Assembly (NCBI RefSeq): GCF_040807025.1
Contig: NC_090943.1
Coordinates: 134,689,450-134,753,449, forward strand
DNA length: 64,000 nucleotides
Source of the DNA: Struthio camelus
Lineage: Eukaryota > Chordata > Aves > Struthioniformes > Struthionidae
Reading direction: 5' to 3'
The position numbers and the translations under genes are program-made. Shown here in pieces: positions 24,600-35,700 of this stretch (position 1 is its first letter; every line of letters begins with the position of its first letter). A model generated the notes under the pieces. It saw nothing but the letters and a program-made list of their open reading frames with translations. It had not been told where the DNA came from and did not search any database.

Positions 24600-24735
24600 A
24601 CCACAATATCTCTTAGCACATGTATAAATTAAGGCATGGAGAAGTAAAGTGTCTTTTGTTCAAGGCAACACAGAAAGTTATTTGAAGAATCATGAATTGC
24701 TCTCATTGCAGAACAATGCCCCTTCTATCACTTTT
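24600..24735 (-). repeat. MIR/CORE-SINE fragment, antisense
   Basis: TATAAATTAAGGCATGGAGA near 24624, followed by AGTAAAGTGTC and GTTCAAGGCAACACAGAAAG (24657), is the diverged antisense of the MIR core. The family text there is 'AAACTGAGGCACAGAGA ... CAAGGTCACACAG'. The expected later motif is partly retained, with TGCCCCTTCTATCAC near 24717. No activity is possible. Confidence 0.6.
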
Positions 24736-27700
24736 TACGATCATATCCATGCAAATATAATATTAATTAATAAGAAGCAGTACTCAGATTTTCAGACAGT
24801 GCCTTAGAGAGCAGTAACCCATTTGAGAGTCCAACTTTTATTTTCATTCATACTTTGTTCCATTTACCTCCAACCTATTACCAATGTTATAGACATAGAA
24901 AAGAGCAAGATGCCTATGCCTTCTGCCAGAAATACAAATGCTATATGGGACTGAAATCCCTACTTAAACACAGATGTTCATTGGCTTATAAAATGGAACA
25001 CATCCATATATCAGAAGGCAAATATATATTTCGGTAATAACATTGAAAGCACGATAGTACAAAAAAACCCAAATACAGATACATAATTCTGAAGAACATA
25101 CCACAAGTCACACAAGTAAACTTAAAGTCCTATATGTAGAAAAGCTATGTTAATTATTTTTTTCTTTCATTCGCAGAAACCTGCTTCCTAATGAGTACTT
25201 TCCATATTGTAGCTTAGGCTGTAAGTTAAGATCTGTAACAGCATGAACGATGAAATGCATTTCTGAAACGTGCTTCATGGGCACACAGAGTAGAGCTGCT
25301 GAGATCACAATGAGTTTTAGAAAGAAAACAACCAGCATAAGCATATCTGCTCTGCCCGCCAGTGACCTAGCAGCTTTGTTGGAGAGTTTTATTGGAGCTG
25401 GTGGCTGGTAATGGTTTGACCTCCAAGAACACTGGCACAATGTCCCACCAAACCATAAGTCCTCTCCCCTTTTATGCTCTGACTTTGCAGATTTGGGAGA
25501 GCCTTACAGGAATTCCAGGAACGCTCTGGCTACGACCACTCAGCACAGTGGCATTTTCTGTGAATAAACTTCTGCTTGACTGGTACGTTGTCCCAGGACA
25601 GGAGAGTTGATGCTGAAAGTTTGGGTGCCAGTGATTACTTGCAACCTGACATCAGATGATGGACTGCAGCCACTGTTTAGATAGGAAGCACTGTGTGTGT
25701 TTAAGCCTGCCTATGGGAACATACATAAGGAGATATTACCGCACTGCAGAAGGGCCCTGAAACAAAAAAGCTTTGCCTTGTAATCGCTAGAAAGGCTACA
25801 GGCTTGCTGTGCACAGCAGCCCCCCTGACCTCAGCCATCTCCCAAGTAGGCTGCTTTTCAGTGTGCAGCTCTATTTGCCTCTGCACCTCTTCATTTGTAG
25901 CCTGTTGGCTTAGTCTTTCAGTAACACTATATTACTGCCACTCACGGTGTTAACAATGCAATATTGGCAGCTGCTCACTGGGAAATCGGCCGGCACTCCC
26001 AAACACGTAAAGTTCTCAAACTCGCCCTTTTTTATTGCTGGTGATTTGGCACAGCATCTGCTTAGCCGCTGCAGGCTGACACGTTAGCCACGTCTGGAGG
26101 ACACTGCTCTGTGGCTGAACGCTGCCTGTACGTAAGTTTGGAAAAGTTTTTTTTTTTTCCTTTATGACTTGCTCCAAAAGCGTACTGAAGTCAGTGGAAA
26201 AATTTCTTTCCCCTCCCCCTATCACTTTCTTTTCACAGGCTTTGCTCATAGACTGGTTGGGAATACTCAGTGGGAATGTTTTCTGTAAATAGTTTCTTCT
26301 TCTGCCCGTCTCCTCTGCGCAGCCAGGAATGTGGGATTTGCAGCAGCAGAAAAAGCAGCTGCCTCTTTAGTGCTAGCAGTGGAGCCACTCCGCTGGGCTG
26401 CAGCAGATTTCAGTCCTGTCCCCTTGGCATTAACATAATCTACATTTGATAATGAAGTAAAATCAGACATGATCCGAAGACCACCTACACAGCTGCCATC
26501 CATCCTCCCCGCCCCCCGACCACACATTACTGAGGCACTGGCCTGGGCTTTATTCCTGTTCTCAGCTGCATCTGCCCCCCAGGACTCTGGAGCAGGAGTG
26601 GCACCATGGCCAAGTGGTGCAGCCCCAGCCCTGCTTGCTGAAGGGTCCCACAAGAGTCCCACTCACAGGCAGAGTTACCAAGGACCAAGCCTTCCCCACG
26701 CATTGCAGCTCTCCTCTGGCACACAGCCCTGCTGCGTCAAATTTGGGGTCCTGCTATAGGACCCCATACACACCTAAAGAACTTAGGAAATCTTCGGGTG
26801 TTAAGTGGGAACCAGTGCTCAGACACTTGATCATCACATAACTAGTTCTGTGGGACAGAGCACGTGGTCCGGATTTGAGTTGTCCTGCTTTTCAAGTGAG
26901 ACAGCCATGCAAAAGGCATCAGGGAGTCAGTCTGCAAAGAGTAAATTAAGACTCTTTGTTTTAATCAGCACTGAGAGAGGCGGAGGAGAAGCTTTCCCTT
27001 TTTATGGAGGTTTCTTTCCTTTAGGTGGCAGTATGTGTTTACAGCTCTCTGCAGCACAGGCTGCGCTCCCGGACCTGCTGGGGAGCATCCTCTGTCTGTG
27101 CTCAACCATCGCCGGGTTAATTTTCCAGAAAATTCTGCACAAGCAATTAAAATGTTAATGTTATGAGGGAAATGCCTCCGTTGAAGTAAACTCATTCGAG
27201 AGTCAGTTGTGCTCGGTGGAAGGGGAACAGTCTATTGATTTTGAACAAGGTCATATCTCATCAGACTTGCCACCTGGATTATTTTTGTTTGCGCTGATCA
27301 GCTACCGAGTCCTTGATTTCACAGAGAGTTTGAAACCACCTTAATGAAGCAGAAATTTGAAAGGGAGGAGGGGTAGTTTCCCTACTAAGATTTTTCTTTA
27401 TTACAGAAATGTGCTCCCTCACCTGTTTATCTCTGACCACCTGCTCACCTCTTTGCTTGTTAACCTTATTTCATTAAAGCAGCAATAACTGATGCAAAAC
27501 TCTCAGTCCTGGGATCTGCCAACCAAATTCACACTTTACGCTGTGGTTTGTGCTACAGCCAGCCAGCACTGCCTTCCCGCAGGAGGATGTGAATGCCTCA
27601 AAGTGGAATTCTGTTAAAGACCCACAAATTCATGTTTCTAGAGCCTGCAACTGATATTTGTGTGGACACAGGGTAGTTTTACATCATATTTTATTTGGGA

Positions 27701-28080
27701 GTATAGAAAAGTCTAATAGAAGGACATTTTCCACTTTTTTATGGCAATTCCAGCGTGGGTTGCCTTGCATGCAGAATAACTAAGCCCATTAAAACAAGGT
27801 ACGCTTAGTGAAAGAGTGCCGGTATTTCACTATGAGCAAAAGACACCGGGGACAGAGAAACAGAAACACCTAAAGCCTGATGTCATTTGCAGATTCTTTG
27901 TGGCCTCCACCCAGAGCTTGTGTTCTTTCCTCCCCAAACCACAGGTCTTAACAGTGCTCTCTCTGCTTGGTTATGGCCGCACTGGAGAACAGAGGATGGG
28001 TCAAGAGCAAAGGTAGATGTGATTTTTCACCATCTCTAAAATAGGTTATGTTATTTCTAGTGAAACAGCCTATGAGTCTC
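24736..28080. other. noncoding DNA including a moderately GC-rich patch
   Basis: No confident gene. A GC-richer patch around 26,280-26,760 holds overlapping 96-131-codon frames on both strands, but these lack splice signals or recognisable domains and I do not call them. A consensus-like splice donor (CGTAAGTTT) lies at about 26,130 on the plus strand with no matching exon I can defend. Confidence 0.35.
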
Positions 28081-28084
28081 TAAG

Positions 28085-28245
28085 CCAAATGCTAGGGTAT
28101 TTGCATGCTTAATTCACATGTCTAATTGCCATAATTGCACATGCTCATTAGGCAATTTTGTGTGCAAATGCTGAGTTAGGCACATAACCAGGCATAGTTT
28201 TTGCAGTGTGATTTGGTTCAGCAATCATCGAAAATTTGTGAACAA
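28085..28245. promoter_or_regulatory. candidate regulatory element: octamer/homeodomain dyad
   Basis: Within 75 bases there are two nested perfect inverted pairs: ATTTGCA (28099) with TGCAAAT (28163), and AATTGCC (28124) with GGCAATT (28151). The first contains the POU octamer-like ATTTGCAT and its mirror. The stretch also carries CTTAATT, TAATTGC and CATTAGG cores. Such dense, symmetric POU/homeodomain sites are typical of conserved noncoding enhancers, but function is inferred and conservation cannot be judged here. Confidence 0.35.
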
Positions 28246-29690
28246 ATTAGACATACAGTTGTATGCACATTTTTACGCTAAGGTTCTGCTCCTACGCTAA
28301 GAAGCTGGGCAGGTCCTGGCACCACACAGACTGCTATTTAAATGAACAGACAGAAAGTACCGTCTTGTGAGTCCAATTGCAAGATCGCATTATCTAGAGA
28401 AAATCAGACCTAAGCTGTCCATCACGTTATCTAGAGATTCACGCTCTCCTTGAAGACTGATCTGGGATACTGGGAAGCAAAATAAATGTAAAGTTCTTCT
28501 GGAAAAAAGATAACCAACAGCAACAATTGTGAAGCTCTAATTTTATAATCTGATTGCTGGAGAACGAGTAAATACAGAGCCTCCCTGTCAGGAAGGAGAC
28601 AAAGCCAGCCTGTCTCTCCCTGTATTCCCACAGAAGACACAACAGTGAGTAACCTAAGTAGCTCAGTGTTAGCAATAAAGGATACTAGCACAGCTTTAAA
28701 CCAGCACAGCTGATATGAGTTAGAGCCCGCCCGTGGAAGCATGACTACAAGAAAGCCCAACTTTTATTGCCTAACGTTTGTAATTTCTCTCTCTCACAGA
28801 AGATATATGTTCTTTTAATTAAAAAAAAAAAAAGAACAACACCTGAAAGTAAGAATTCAAGGCACAGAAAGATTGACTTATGGGTTGTTTAATTCTTCAG
28901 TTTTACCCTTCCTAAGCCAGGCTGCAAACTCTCTTGCTTTGAATTTATGACAAGCAGTACTAAAGGGACTGTCTATAGATTTAACATTGACATTTCCTTT
29001 GCGCGTTAATCCTTTGAATGTCATGTACTGTACATTTCTGCTGAATGACATAAAAATGATGATTTTTTATTACTGAGTAGATTATAATGAGGTACATTTT
29101 CACCACCATTCAGGAAAATATCGAATGAGACTCAGAGCTCTCTTACTACCAAAATGTGCCTTTACAGTGAAAATGAAGTTCCCTGTGAGACACTGCTTTT
29201 TGGAGGGCAAGGAGGCGCAACTCCATCCTGCAAACTCCCACGAGCTGAATGCACGGGGCTCTGCAAGAAGGGGGAGGCAAGGCCTGCTCTAACACCATGC
29301 AGTAACGAGCCCTCGTTGGAGACAGCATGGGGAAAGGTGTCTGCCCTCATGGAGAGGGAAACTCTCGTCGCCAGGGTGTTGCAGGTTCTCTGCTTCTTGG
29401 CTTTGCCGTGACTGCACGGAGGAAGACCTCCCTCCCTGAGACAGAGTCTGCGGCGCAGGGAGTAGGTCACCAAAGACAGTTCCCGGCACCTTTTTCTGTA
29501 GAAAACACACCATTCGCTAGCTGTAGGTCCGCACAACAGCACTTTCCCACCATGAGACCCCACCACAACCACGAACATAGCCTGGCATTTGCAGTTTCGG
29601 AGGGAAAAAAGCTATGATAGTCTTTGTGCAGACTGCAGATTTGTATTAACTTCCCTTAGTTTTTAGAGTGTTAAAAAATTTAAGTTTTCA
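28246..29690. other. noncoding DNA, nothing recognised
   Basis: No gene is recognised. An A-run is present near 28820. Overlapping frames on both strands at 29.15-29.6 kb lie in locally GC-richer DNA and lack any domain signature. Confidence 0.4.
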
Positions 29691-29695
29691 TACTA

Positions 29696-29790
29696 TAAGA
29701 ATATATGTATCTTAGATATAGATGTAGATGTAAATATAGATGTAGATATAGATATAGATGGATGCAGACATACATACATATGAATCTATA
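29696..29790. repeat. (TAGATA)n-like microsatellite
   Basis: Imperfect hexamer repeats of TAGATA/TAGATG type run from about 29,710 to 29,762 and grade into ACATACATAC. The repeat is interrupted and therefore probably old or stable. Confidence 0.85.
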
Positions 29791-30255
29791 AGCCGTGATG
29801 TTCTTTCCCTTAGGATGCAGTTGCATGATATGAGGCTGTTGGTAAAAATACCAACTTTAGGAGTTTGGCCCGCAGCACTTCTGCCCACCCAACCTCACAG
29901 TCCTCCCCACAAGAAGGGGTAGTTTTAACCCAGGCTAGGTCAGTCGAGAAACATACTGGCATGAGGGAGCTGTGGTGTGGAGCTGGAAACAAAGAGACTG
30001 AGGGAGGCGAGGTTACTGAAGTCCTCTTTGCCACTAAAACCACAGCCTCATGAATCTAAATTCTTAGTAATTTTAATCTTTGTCTCTGGCCATGGCCAGC
30101 TCACAAAACTATAAAATAACACCCACTGACTGAAGACAAATATTAATTTTGGTGATGATACAGCACTTGCGTCCACAAGAACATCAGTAGCTTTAGCTTC
30201 CATCAAGGTTGTAACAGCTCACGAATAAATGAGAAGAAAAATACTTCTGGCAGCA

Positions 30256-30352
30256 CTTGGAGGGGAAAGGAGAATGGCGAGGAAAAGGGAGAAGGAAAGG
30301 GAAAGGCAGAAGCAGAGGAAGAGGGGAGAAGCGGGGGGAGGCAGGGGAGACA
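30256..30352 (+). repeat. polypurine tract
   Basis: Nearly 100 bases of almost pure G/A on the plus strand (GGAGGGGAAAGGAGAATGG at the start, AGGCAGGGGAGACAGA at the end). There are few pyrimidine interruptions. It is mirror-rich, so triplex or G-rich secondary structure is possible. Confidence 0.8.
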
Positions 30353-30570
30353 GACTGCGGCCACCATATGAGCCAATGTGATGGTGTTCTCGGTACCCAC
30401 AGCCAAGCAGACGGCCCTACTGCTCCCGTTTGGCAGTTTGTTCATTGCACTGGAGTACTTTACATGGACACAGTTACTGCAACATTACATGGAACCAACT
30501 AGAGACTTCCCCATGTTCAAAAGTTTAGAAAGGATATGTGGAAAAATATATACAAAAACTTCTAACTGGA

Positions 30571-30712
30571 TATGAAAGGAAGGAAGGAAGGAAGGAGGGA
30601 AGAAGAGAGGAGGGAAGGAGGGCTGGAAGGAGGGGGGGTGGAAGGATGGAGGGAGGCAGAAGAAAGGAAGGAGGAGAAGGAGAGAAAAGGGGAGGAGGAG
30701 GGAAGGAGGAAT
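30571..30712 (+). repeat. (GGAA)n/(GGAGG)n polypurine microsatellite
   Basis: About 140 bases of G/A-rich sequence start with a pure (GGAA) run and continue with irregular GGAGGG units. Several GGG runs, including a G7 near 30,632, make a G-quadruplex plausible. The Arg/Glu/Gly-rich and Pro/Ser-rich frames across it are composition artefacts. Confidence 0.9.
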
Positions 30713-30817
30713 ATATGTTTGCAAAATATGGCATATGCCTGTGGTGCTAGCAAATACTGAAATCAAATTTCCATGATTCGTTAATATCAAATAATGTGTT
30801 CTCGATTAAAAAGCCCA

Positions 30818-30872
30818 AGTCATACAGAATATACAGAAGTTAATACAGAACATATAGAAGTTGATATAATAC
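30818..30872. repeat. short imperfect tandem duplication
   Basis: Two adjacent copies of a ~24-base segment, one with ATATACAGAAGTTAATACAG and one with ACATATAGAAGTTGATATAA, differ at a few positions. It is a small local duplication with no other signal. Confidence 0.6.
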
Positions 30873-31771
30873 AGTAAATAAATGTGATCAAGAAAAAAAG
30901 CACTACAGGGGTGAAAGTTCAGAGATTAAAAACCCCATCCTGCTTTATAGCACACAGCAGACTAGACCTAGGAAATATTCCTTAGGCTATAAAATTACAC
31001 AAAGGAATAGAGTGTCCCATTTTTCTTTTTAATTTAGAGAAAGTAGCCACAGCCATTGCAGAGAGGGAATTGGCCTCTTTAGGTCTCTCCCTTTCTCAGA
31101 GATGTTTCTGGTCAATCAAGCCTGCGTGACGTTCCTGGAAGAATGACCACGGCCTTAAAGCTTTCTGGCCTCTACCCTGAAATCTACTGCTTATATTCCT
31201 GAGTGATGGTGAATGTCATTTCCTGCTTTCTGTTTCTTTTCAAGAGGTTACATGCAGTTTGGCCTATGTGGCTTTACAATTTATCCATTTTAAAAACAAT
31301 TAAAATAATAAAACATTGATTTTTTTTTTTTTTTGAGCTCTGTAGTTTGCAGGAGTGCTGAGCGTGAATGGAGCCAAGAGCTCCTTCCCATAAAACATAC
31401 CCGCATGTAGCACCCTCCCGGGGCGAGGACCTTGGCAGGCATATGCGCATGAGGCCAGAGCCACTTAGTTTCCCGGATCTGAAGGCATGGCCTGGTTGCT
31501 TGTTCTTTTCAGCAGCGGCCGCTGGGAACGGGAACAGCTAACGGAGTTGTGCTTGGGAGCAAAGGGAAACTGCACAGCAAGCACTGTGCCCGGGACCCAC
31601 AGGGATGGAGATAAGCTGAGCCAAAGCTGGGCTGAATCAGGAGGCATCTCTCAGTGCTGGGCATGCATGAGGCTGTAAACCACTTGGTTTTTGAGGCTCA
31701 GTGTGAATTCTTTTTGTTTTTTAAGATTTTTTTCCTCCCGCTTTCGCTCTCCCCTTCTTTCCATTCTCCAG
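30873..31771. other. noncoding DNA leading into a GC-richer island
   Basis: A T-run of about 15 lies at 31,320. From about 31,340 the sequence becomes GC-richer, with scattered CpGs. At 31,725-31,771 there is a long pyrimidine tract ending in CTCCAG, discussed with the next feature. Confidence 0.4.
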
Positions 31772-31931
31772 GGAAGACCAACTCCCCTGCGACGATGGAA
31801 CAGTCCAACAAGGAGAAAGCCTCCCTCCAAATCAGCTGGGATTCCTCCCTGTGCCGAGGGCCACACTTAGCCTCCGCTCTCAGTGAAACGAGTGTGCTTC
31901 AGAGCCAAGGCTGCGCCTGGCTGGTGGGAAG
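31772..31931 (+). other. candidate exon (splice-bounded, 160 bp)
   Basis: A ~45-base pyrimidine-rich tract ends in TTCTCCAG at 31771, an unusually good splice acceptor. After 160 bases there is GGGAAG followed by GTAATT at 31932, a good donor. An ATG at 31795 opens a frame that stays open to the donor (45 codons plus two bases). The peptide starts MEQSNKEKASLQISWDSS. The 160-base length is not a multiple of three, so it would suit a first coding, 5' UTR or noncoding RNA exon. I recognise no protein family. No other exon of a gene can be linked to it in this window. Chance pairing of good sites is the main alternative. Confidence 0.3.
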
Positions 31932-34370
31932 GTAATTATACATGATGAAATATGGAGAGGGTGCAATGCAGGGCCTGATCTTGCAAAGTGCTGAACACTT
32001 GCGAGGCGCAGAACACCTTCAGCTGTCAGTGGCAGGAGTTAAGGGCATTCAGCACTCCACAAGAGTCGCTAAGCGCCCTGAAAAATCACATCTATATGCC
32101 TTAATTCAGAATACTCCAACGGCATGATGCAAGTTTCGTGCGTTTTTTATGTGAGGTTGGAGCCTCAGTTACTGTGAGATTCCCTTTACACGTAGTTAGG
32201 ATAAATCACGACAAAATACACAGAGACGCCTAAGTTAGTTACCCAGTCCTTGGCTGCTTTAAGTGTATCCCCACAGGGAACTGCACCCATTTAACTAAAA
32301 TCAAGTTAGAAATCAATTTAGTTACATTAGTGCATTTTCAGTATAGAATAGCCCTTAATTTAAATGAGAATAAAGACCCACTATGGACCAATTGATTCTG
32401 TTGGGTGAAGGAAAAGCTTTTATTCTCAGTACAACTACAAATGAAATTAGATTATTCTGATTCAAAATGCTATGTGATATTATATATGGGATATTACATA
32501 CAGGAAAAATTAGGATACGTGTCTGTATGTACGTCTTTTTTCACACAGTTCTGAGCACTTTCATTCCTCCTCTGATTTAAGACATGCCTGCGCAGAGGTA
32601 CCCCAGCTACTACGTCTTATAAAACCCTAAAAGAAGGGATAGTTCCAAGAACACAGTGGGCTCATTTTCTGTGGCAGAATATGTTAATCACAGAAAGGTC
32701 TTTCCAATTTAAAGCATAAGCTCCGGAGAAACGTGAGAAGGAAAAGCCTGCGCTCCAGAAGCGTGCATGGGGGAAATTGTGTACGCTGCTCCCTAAGGAG
32801 AGAAAGAAATCAGGATAAGAAATGCTAACTCAGCCAGTCCCGTGTGTCTGCCCAGAGCAAGGACAGTGCGTAGTTTTGCATGGGGGGGTGAGGGTGGGCA
32901 GAAATCCTGTTCGCAGCCAGTGGGATCTAGCAGGGAGGGGGTGACACGTCTGGAAAAGCTTGCGCAGCCCATCCTGTCCAAAAGAAAAAGATCCAGACGT
33001 TGCCTCGGCTTCCTCAGCTGCTCACATTCCCCCCAGGACACGCTGCTGCGGACAGAGAACAGACGGACGGTCAGACAGGGAGGCTGGCCTGTGGCCTCAA
33101 AGATGTCTGGGCGCACCCGTGGCTCTGCCCTGGGTCCTTCCTGCCTCGCGTGCCGGACTTGGATCCACGAGAGCACCAGCAGGGAAAGGGCAATTTCGGA
33201 GCATTTCCATTGGACTCCATTTCCTGTCCATATCTTCAGGAGAGAGGAGGAGAGACTGAGCAAGGGAGAGGGAACAGGAAAATGGGAGGTGTTCCAGTGA
33301 ATATGGCTTGCTCATCCAACTTATTTGATTTTCACTATTGCTGTTGCTTACGTCGCTCGTGATCACACGCTAGTCTTGCCCCCGCTCCCCAGCTCCTGAC
33401 CTTCAAGCAGTCCTAGGAGCAATGTTATAGAAGATATATGAAGTAAGACTCTAGGTGGCACTTCAGGCTACATAAAAGTGATCCTGTTATCAAGACATAT
33501 AGCATTTAAATCGTAAGTTTAATCAGGTAATCCTTAAGCAATCAAGATGATCAGCAAAGGAACATTAGCACTGTGTAGCCTCCAAAGCAATTCCCAGTAT
33601 ACCTTTTCTGTGTACCCAAGCCCAGGTACAGTTCAGTTCCACTTCACTGGCAGCAATCGAGAGAAATCTCACTAAAGAATGTGAAATTACTCACTGGAAT
33701 AACAGAAGTCGGAAACAGGCCCACAGAGCGCTTGCAAGAGTGATAGCTTGGCACCTAAATAGAAGCAAGAAGCTTAAATATGTGTGGGAGCCTAAAATAC
33801 TACAGCGATGAATACTATAGAAAAAAACCATGGGAAATTCTGCAAAATGCTGCATCACTCTAATACCTGCAGGAGGGAAGCACGGGGTGTATATTTTGGT
33901 TCTGCTGAAAGTATTGCACTGTCTATTTTATGTTGGTTTCATCAGTACAGAGCTAGGAACATTACTTTTCTCTCTAAGCCCCAATTTGGCAGCACATCAC
34001 TAGTCAGTGGGTGCCTTGCCTCGGACGTGTGCTTGCTTGACTATTTACTCAGAATTAAGCAACAGAGCAGCAGTAAAATGCATTCTCATGTGCTTTTTGG
34101 AACCAAGGCCCAAACGCAGATGCATTTCTTGGTGGACATCCGAAAGCGCTGCTCTAAACTACAATTTATCTAACAGCAAAGCTGCCACAGGAGGACCCTG
34201 CCGTTTCTCACCCACAGCTGTTTGTTACTCTCTCTCCTCCCTCCCATTTATCACTCCTAAGTGCACTGATACCCTTTAAACTAAATTAGTCAAATGGCCA
34301 GTATTAACAACAACAAAAAACCCCACTGATCCGTTTTAGACAACAATAGCAGAAACAGCGGCCTTCCTGT
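31932..34370. other. noncoding DNA with a GC-richer segment
   Basis: The part at about 32,840-33,300 is GC-richer and has open frames of 99-156 codons on both strands. The composition explains these, as all frames are open together and no domain is visible. No exon is called. Confidence 0.35.
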
Positions 34371-34373
34371 AAC

Positions 34374-34393
34374 GGGGGGGGGGGGGGGGGGGG
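34374..34393 (+). repeat. run of 20 G
   Basis: An uninterrupted (G)20 is flanked by AAC and AGAG. Long G homopolymers are rare in vertebrate DNA, are polymorphic in length and are error-prone in sequencing, so the exact count should not be trusted. It could form intermolecular or intramolecular quadruplexes. Confidence 0.95.
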
Positions 34394-35585
34394 AGAGTAA
34401 AGAGCATTAGGGAAAGCAGGAGAGGGAACGAACTGCGAAGGACAAGAACCTCTTCAAAGGCTTCGCTGCTAGTGAAATTTTAATGGCCACGAGCAGGCAG
34501 CTGCCTATACTGTGAAAGTGGATCAAAAAACTTGCCTACTTATTCCTAGCTCCTCATCACTGGATCCATATTAGATCCATTCACAACTGGTCAGCTGGAA
34601 GTCTCAGAGGCTATCTGCAAGAAGATAGGGGATTCAGTGCGTGCAAGAGACATATGTCCCGCATTGCTGGGAGTCCTCGCTTCCTCCTCAGCACATCTGC
34701 AACCCCTCACACACAGACACCTTCCCTTTGCTGCCTTTCCCATGCATCTCCTTTCTGCATCTCACATAAGGCCCGCAGGAGAGTTCACGCTCTCTGGCCC
34801 CTTCACCCCTGGGCTTCTCTGGAAAGCAGCAAAGCCTTGCCAGCTGCTCTGGGAGGTTCGCAGCACCTTCCTCCTGTCTCCCACCGGGCCAAAACGGCCA
34901 AACTCACTTCCCATAGGCTGCTGAATAGGCATCCGTCAGTTGGCAGCTGCGGGGGACTGAGGAGCCTTGTGAAGTCTGGAGAGTAAAAACAATAAAGAAG
35001 ATGAATCCTAGCCAACTTGTTGAGGATTTATAAAATGAGGTCAAGTTTTGAGAAACATTTTTTTCTTTCACAGTGAAATTTGCAGGCTCTATTTACAGAG
35101 TGGTTCCCATAGCAAACTTCTCTCCATTCTCTCCCAGCAAAAAGCCACCTAACCCACCAAAACTGACATTGCCATGCTTAGGTTAGATATTCCCACGTAG
35201 AGAGAGGTATAAATATTTAGGGTGGAGACAGAATGAAAGAGATGCTACACTGATTTTTATTAGGTTTTCTCTCCCTGCCTTACTCCAGCCTGCCATAATT
35301 ACAGAAGTCAAATACTCATGGAGTTAGGCAAAGTGTGTTCACCCTTCAGCGATGAGGATAATCAGTCAGTCCTGCCCTTCCCACCTTAGCCTCTCTGTTG
35401 CAACAGGATCAAGGCATTTCACCATTATTTTAGTATTTATTACCTTCAGTTTATTACCCTGTCTATTTACCTTCAGTTTACTCCTGGGGATAGAGCGAGC
35501 AAAGCCATGGCCAGACTTCATGGCAGCCTCAAAAGGCATTTGGTCCCCTCTTTCCCATCAAGGCCCTGGAAGTCAGGTGTCTAAT
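34394..35585. other. noncoding DNA, nothing recognised
   Basis: No gene or repeat family is recognised. Short overlapping frames at 34.64-35.0 kb are not supported by splice signals. Confidence 0.4.
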
Positions 35586-35589
35586 GTAA

Positions 35590-35700
35590 CACTGGTGAGG
35601 TAGCCCTAACTGACTTGCCCAAAGTCCCCTAGATGGAGTGTAGAGACCTGGCACCTTCTCACAGCGGGGTCCCAGGAGTCCCATGCCCAAGTTTCTTTCC
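35590..35700 (-). repeat. MIR/CORE-SINE fragment, antisense
   Basis: CTGACTTGCCCAAAGTCCCC near 35609 matches the antisense MIR core 'GACTTGCCCAAGGTC'. It is followed by AGAGACCTGGCACC and GTCCCAGGAGTCCCATGCC, corresponding to 'GAACCCAGG...CTCCTGACTCCCA' in the family. The copy is diverged and partial. Confidence 0.5.

Noticed and set aside
26267..26662. 131-codon minus-strand frame with Ala/Ser-rich C-terminus
   Set aside because: It is overlapped by open frames on the other strand, with no splice sites or known domain.
30485..30790. Pro/Ser/Leu-rich and Arg/Glu/Gly-rich frames
   Set aside because: They are translations of a polypurine microsatellite.
32793..33362. Cluster of 99-156-codon frames on both strands
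   Set aside because: The simultaneous openness of several frames is explained by local GC content. No family signature or splice-bounded exon was found.
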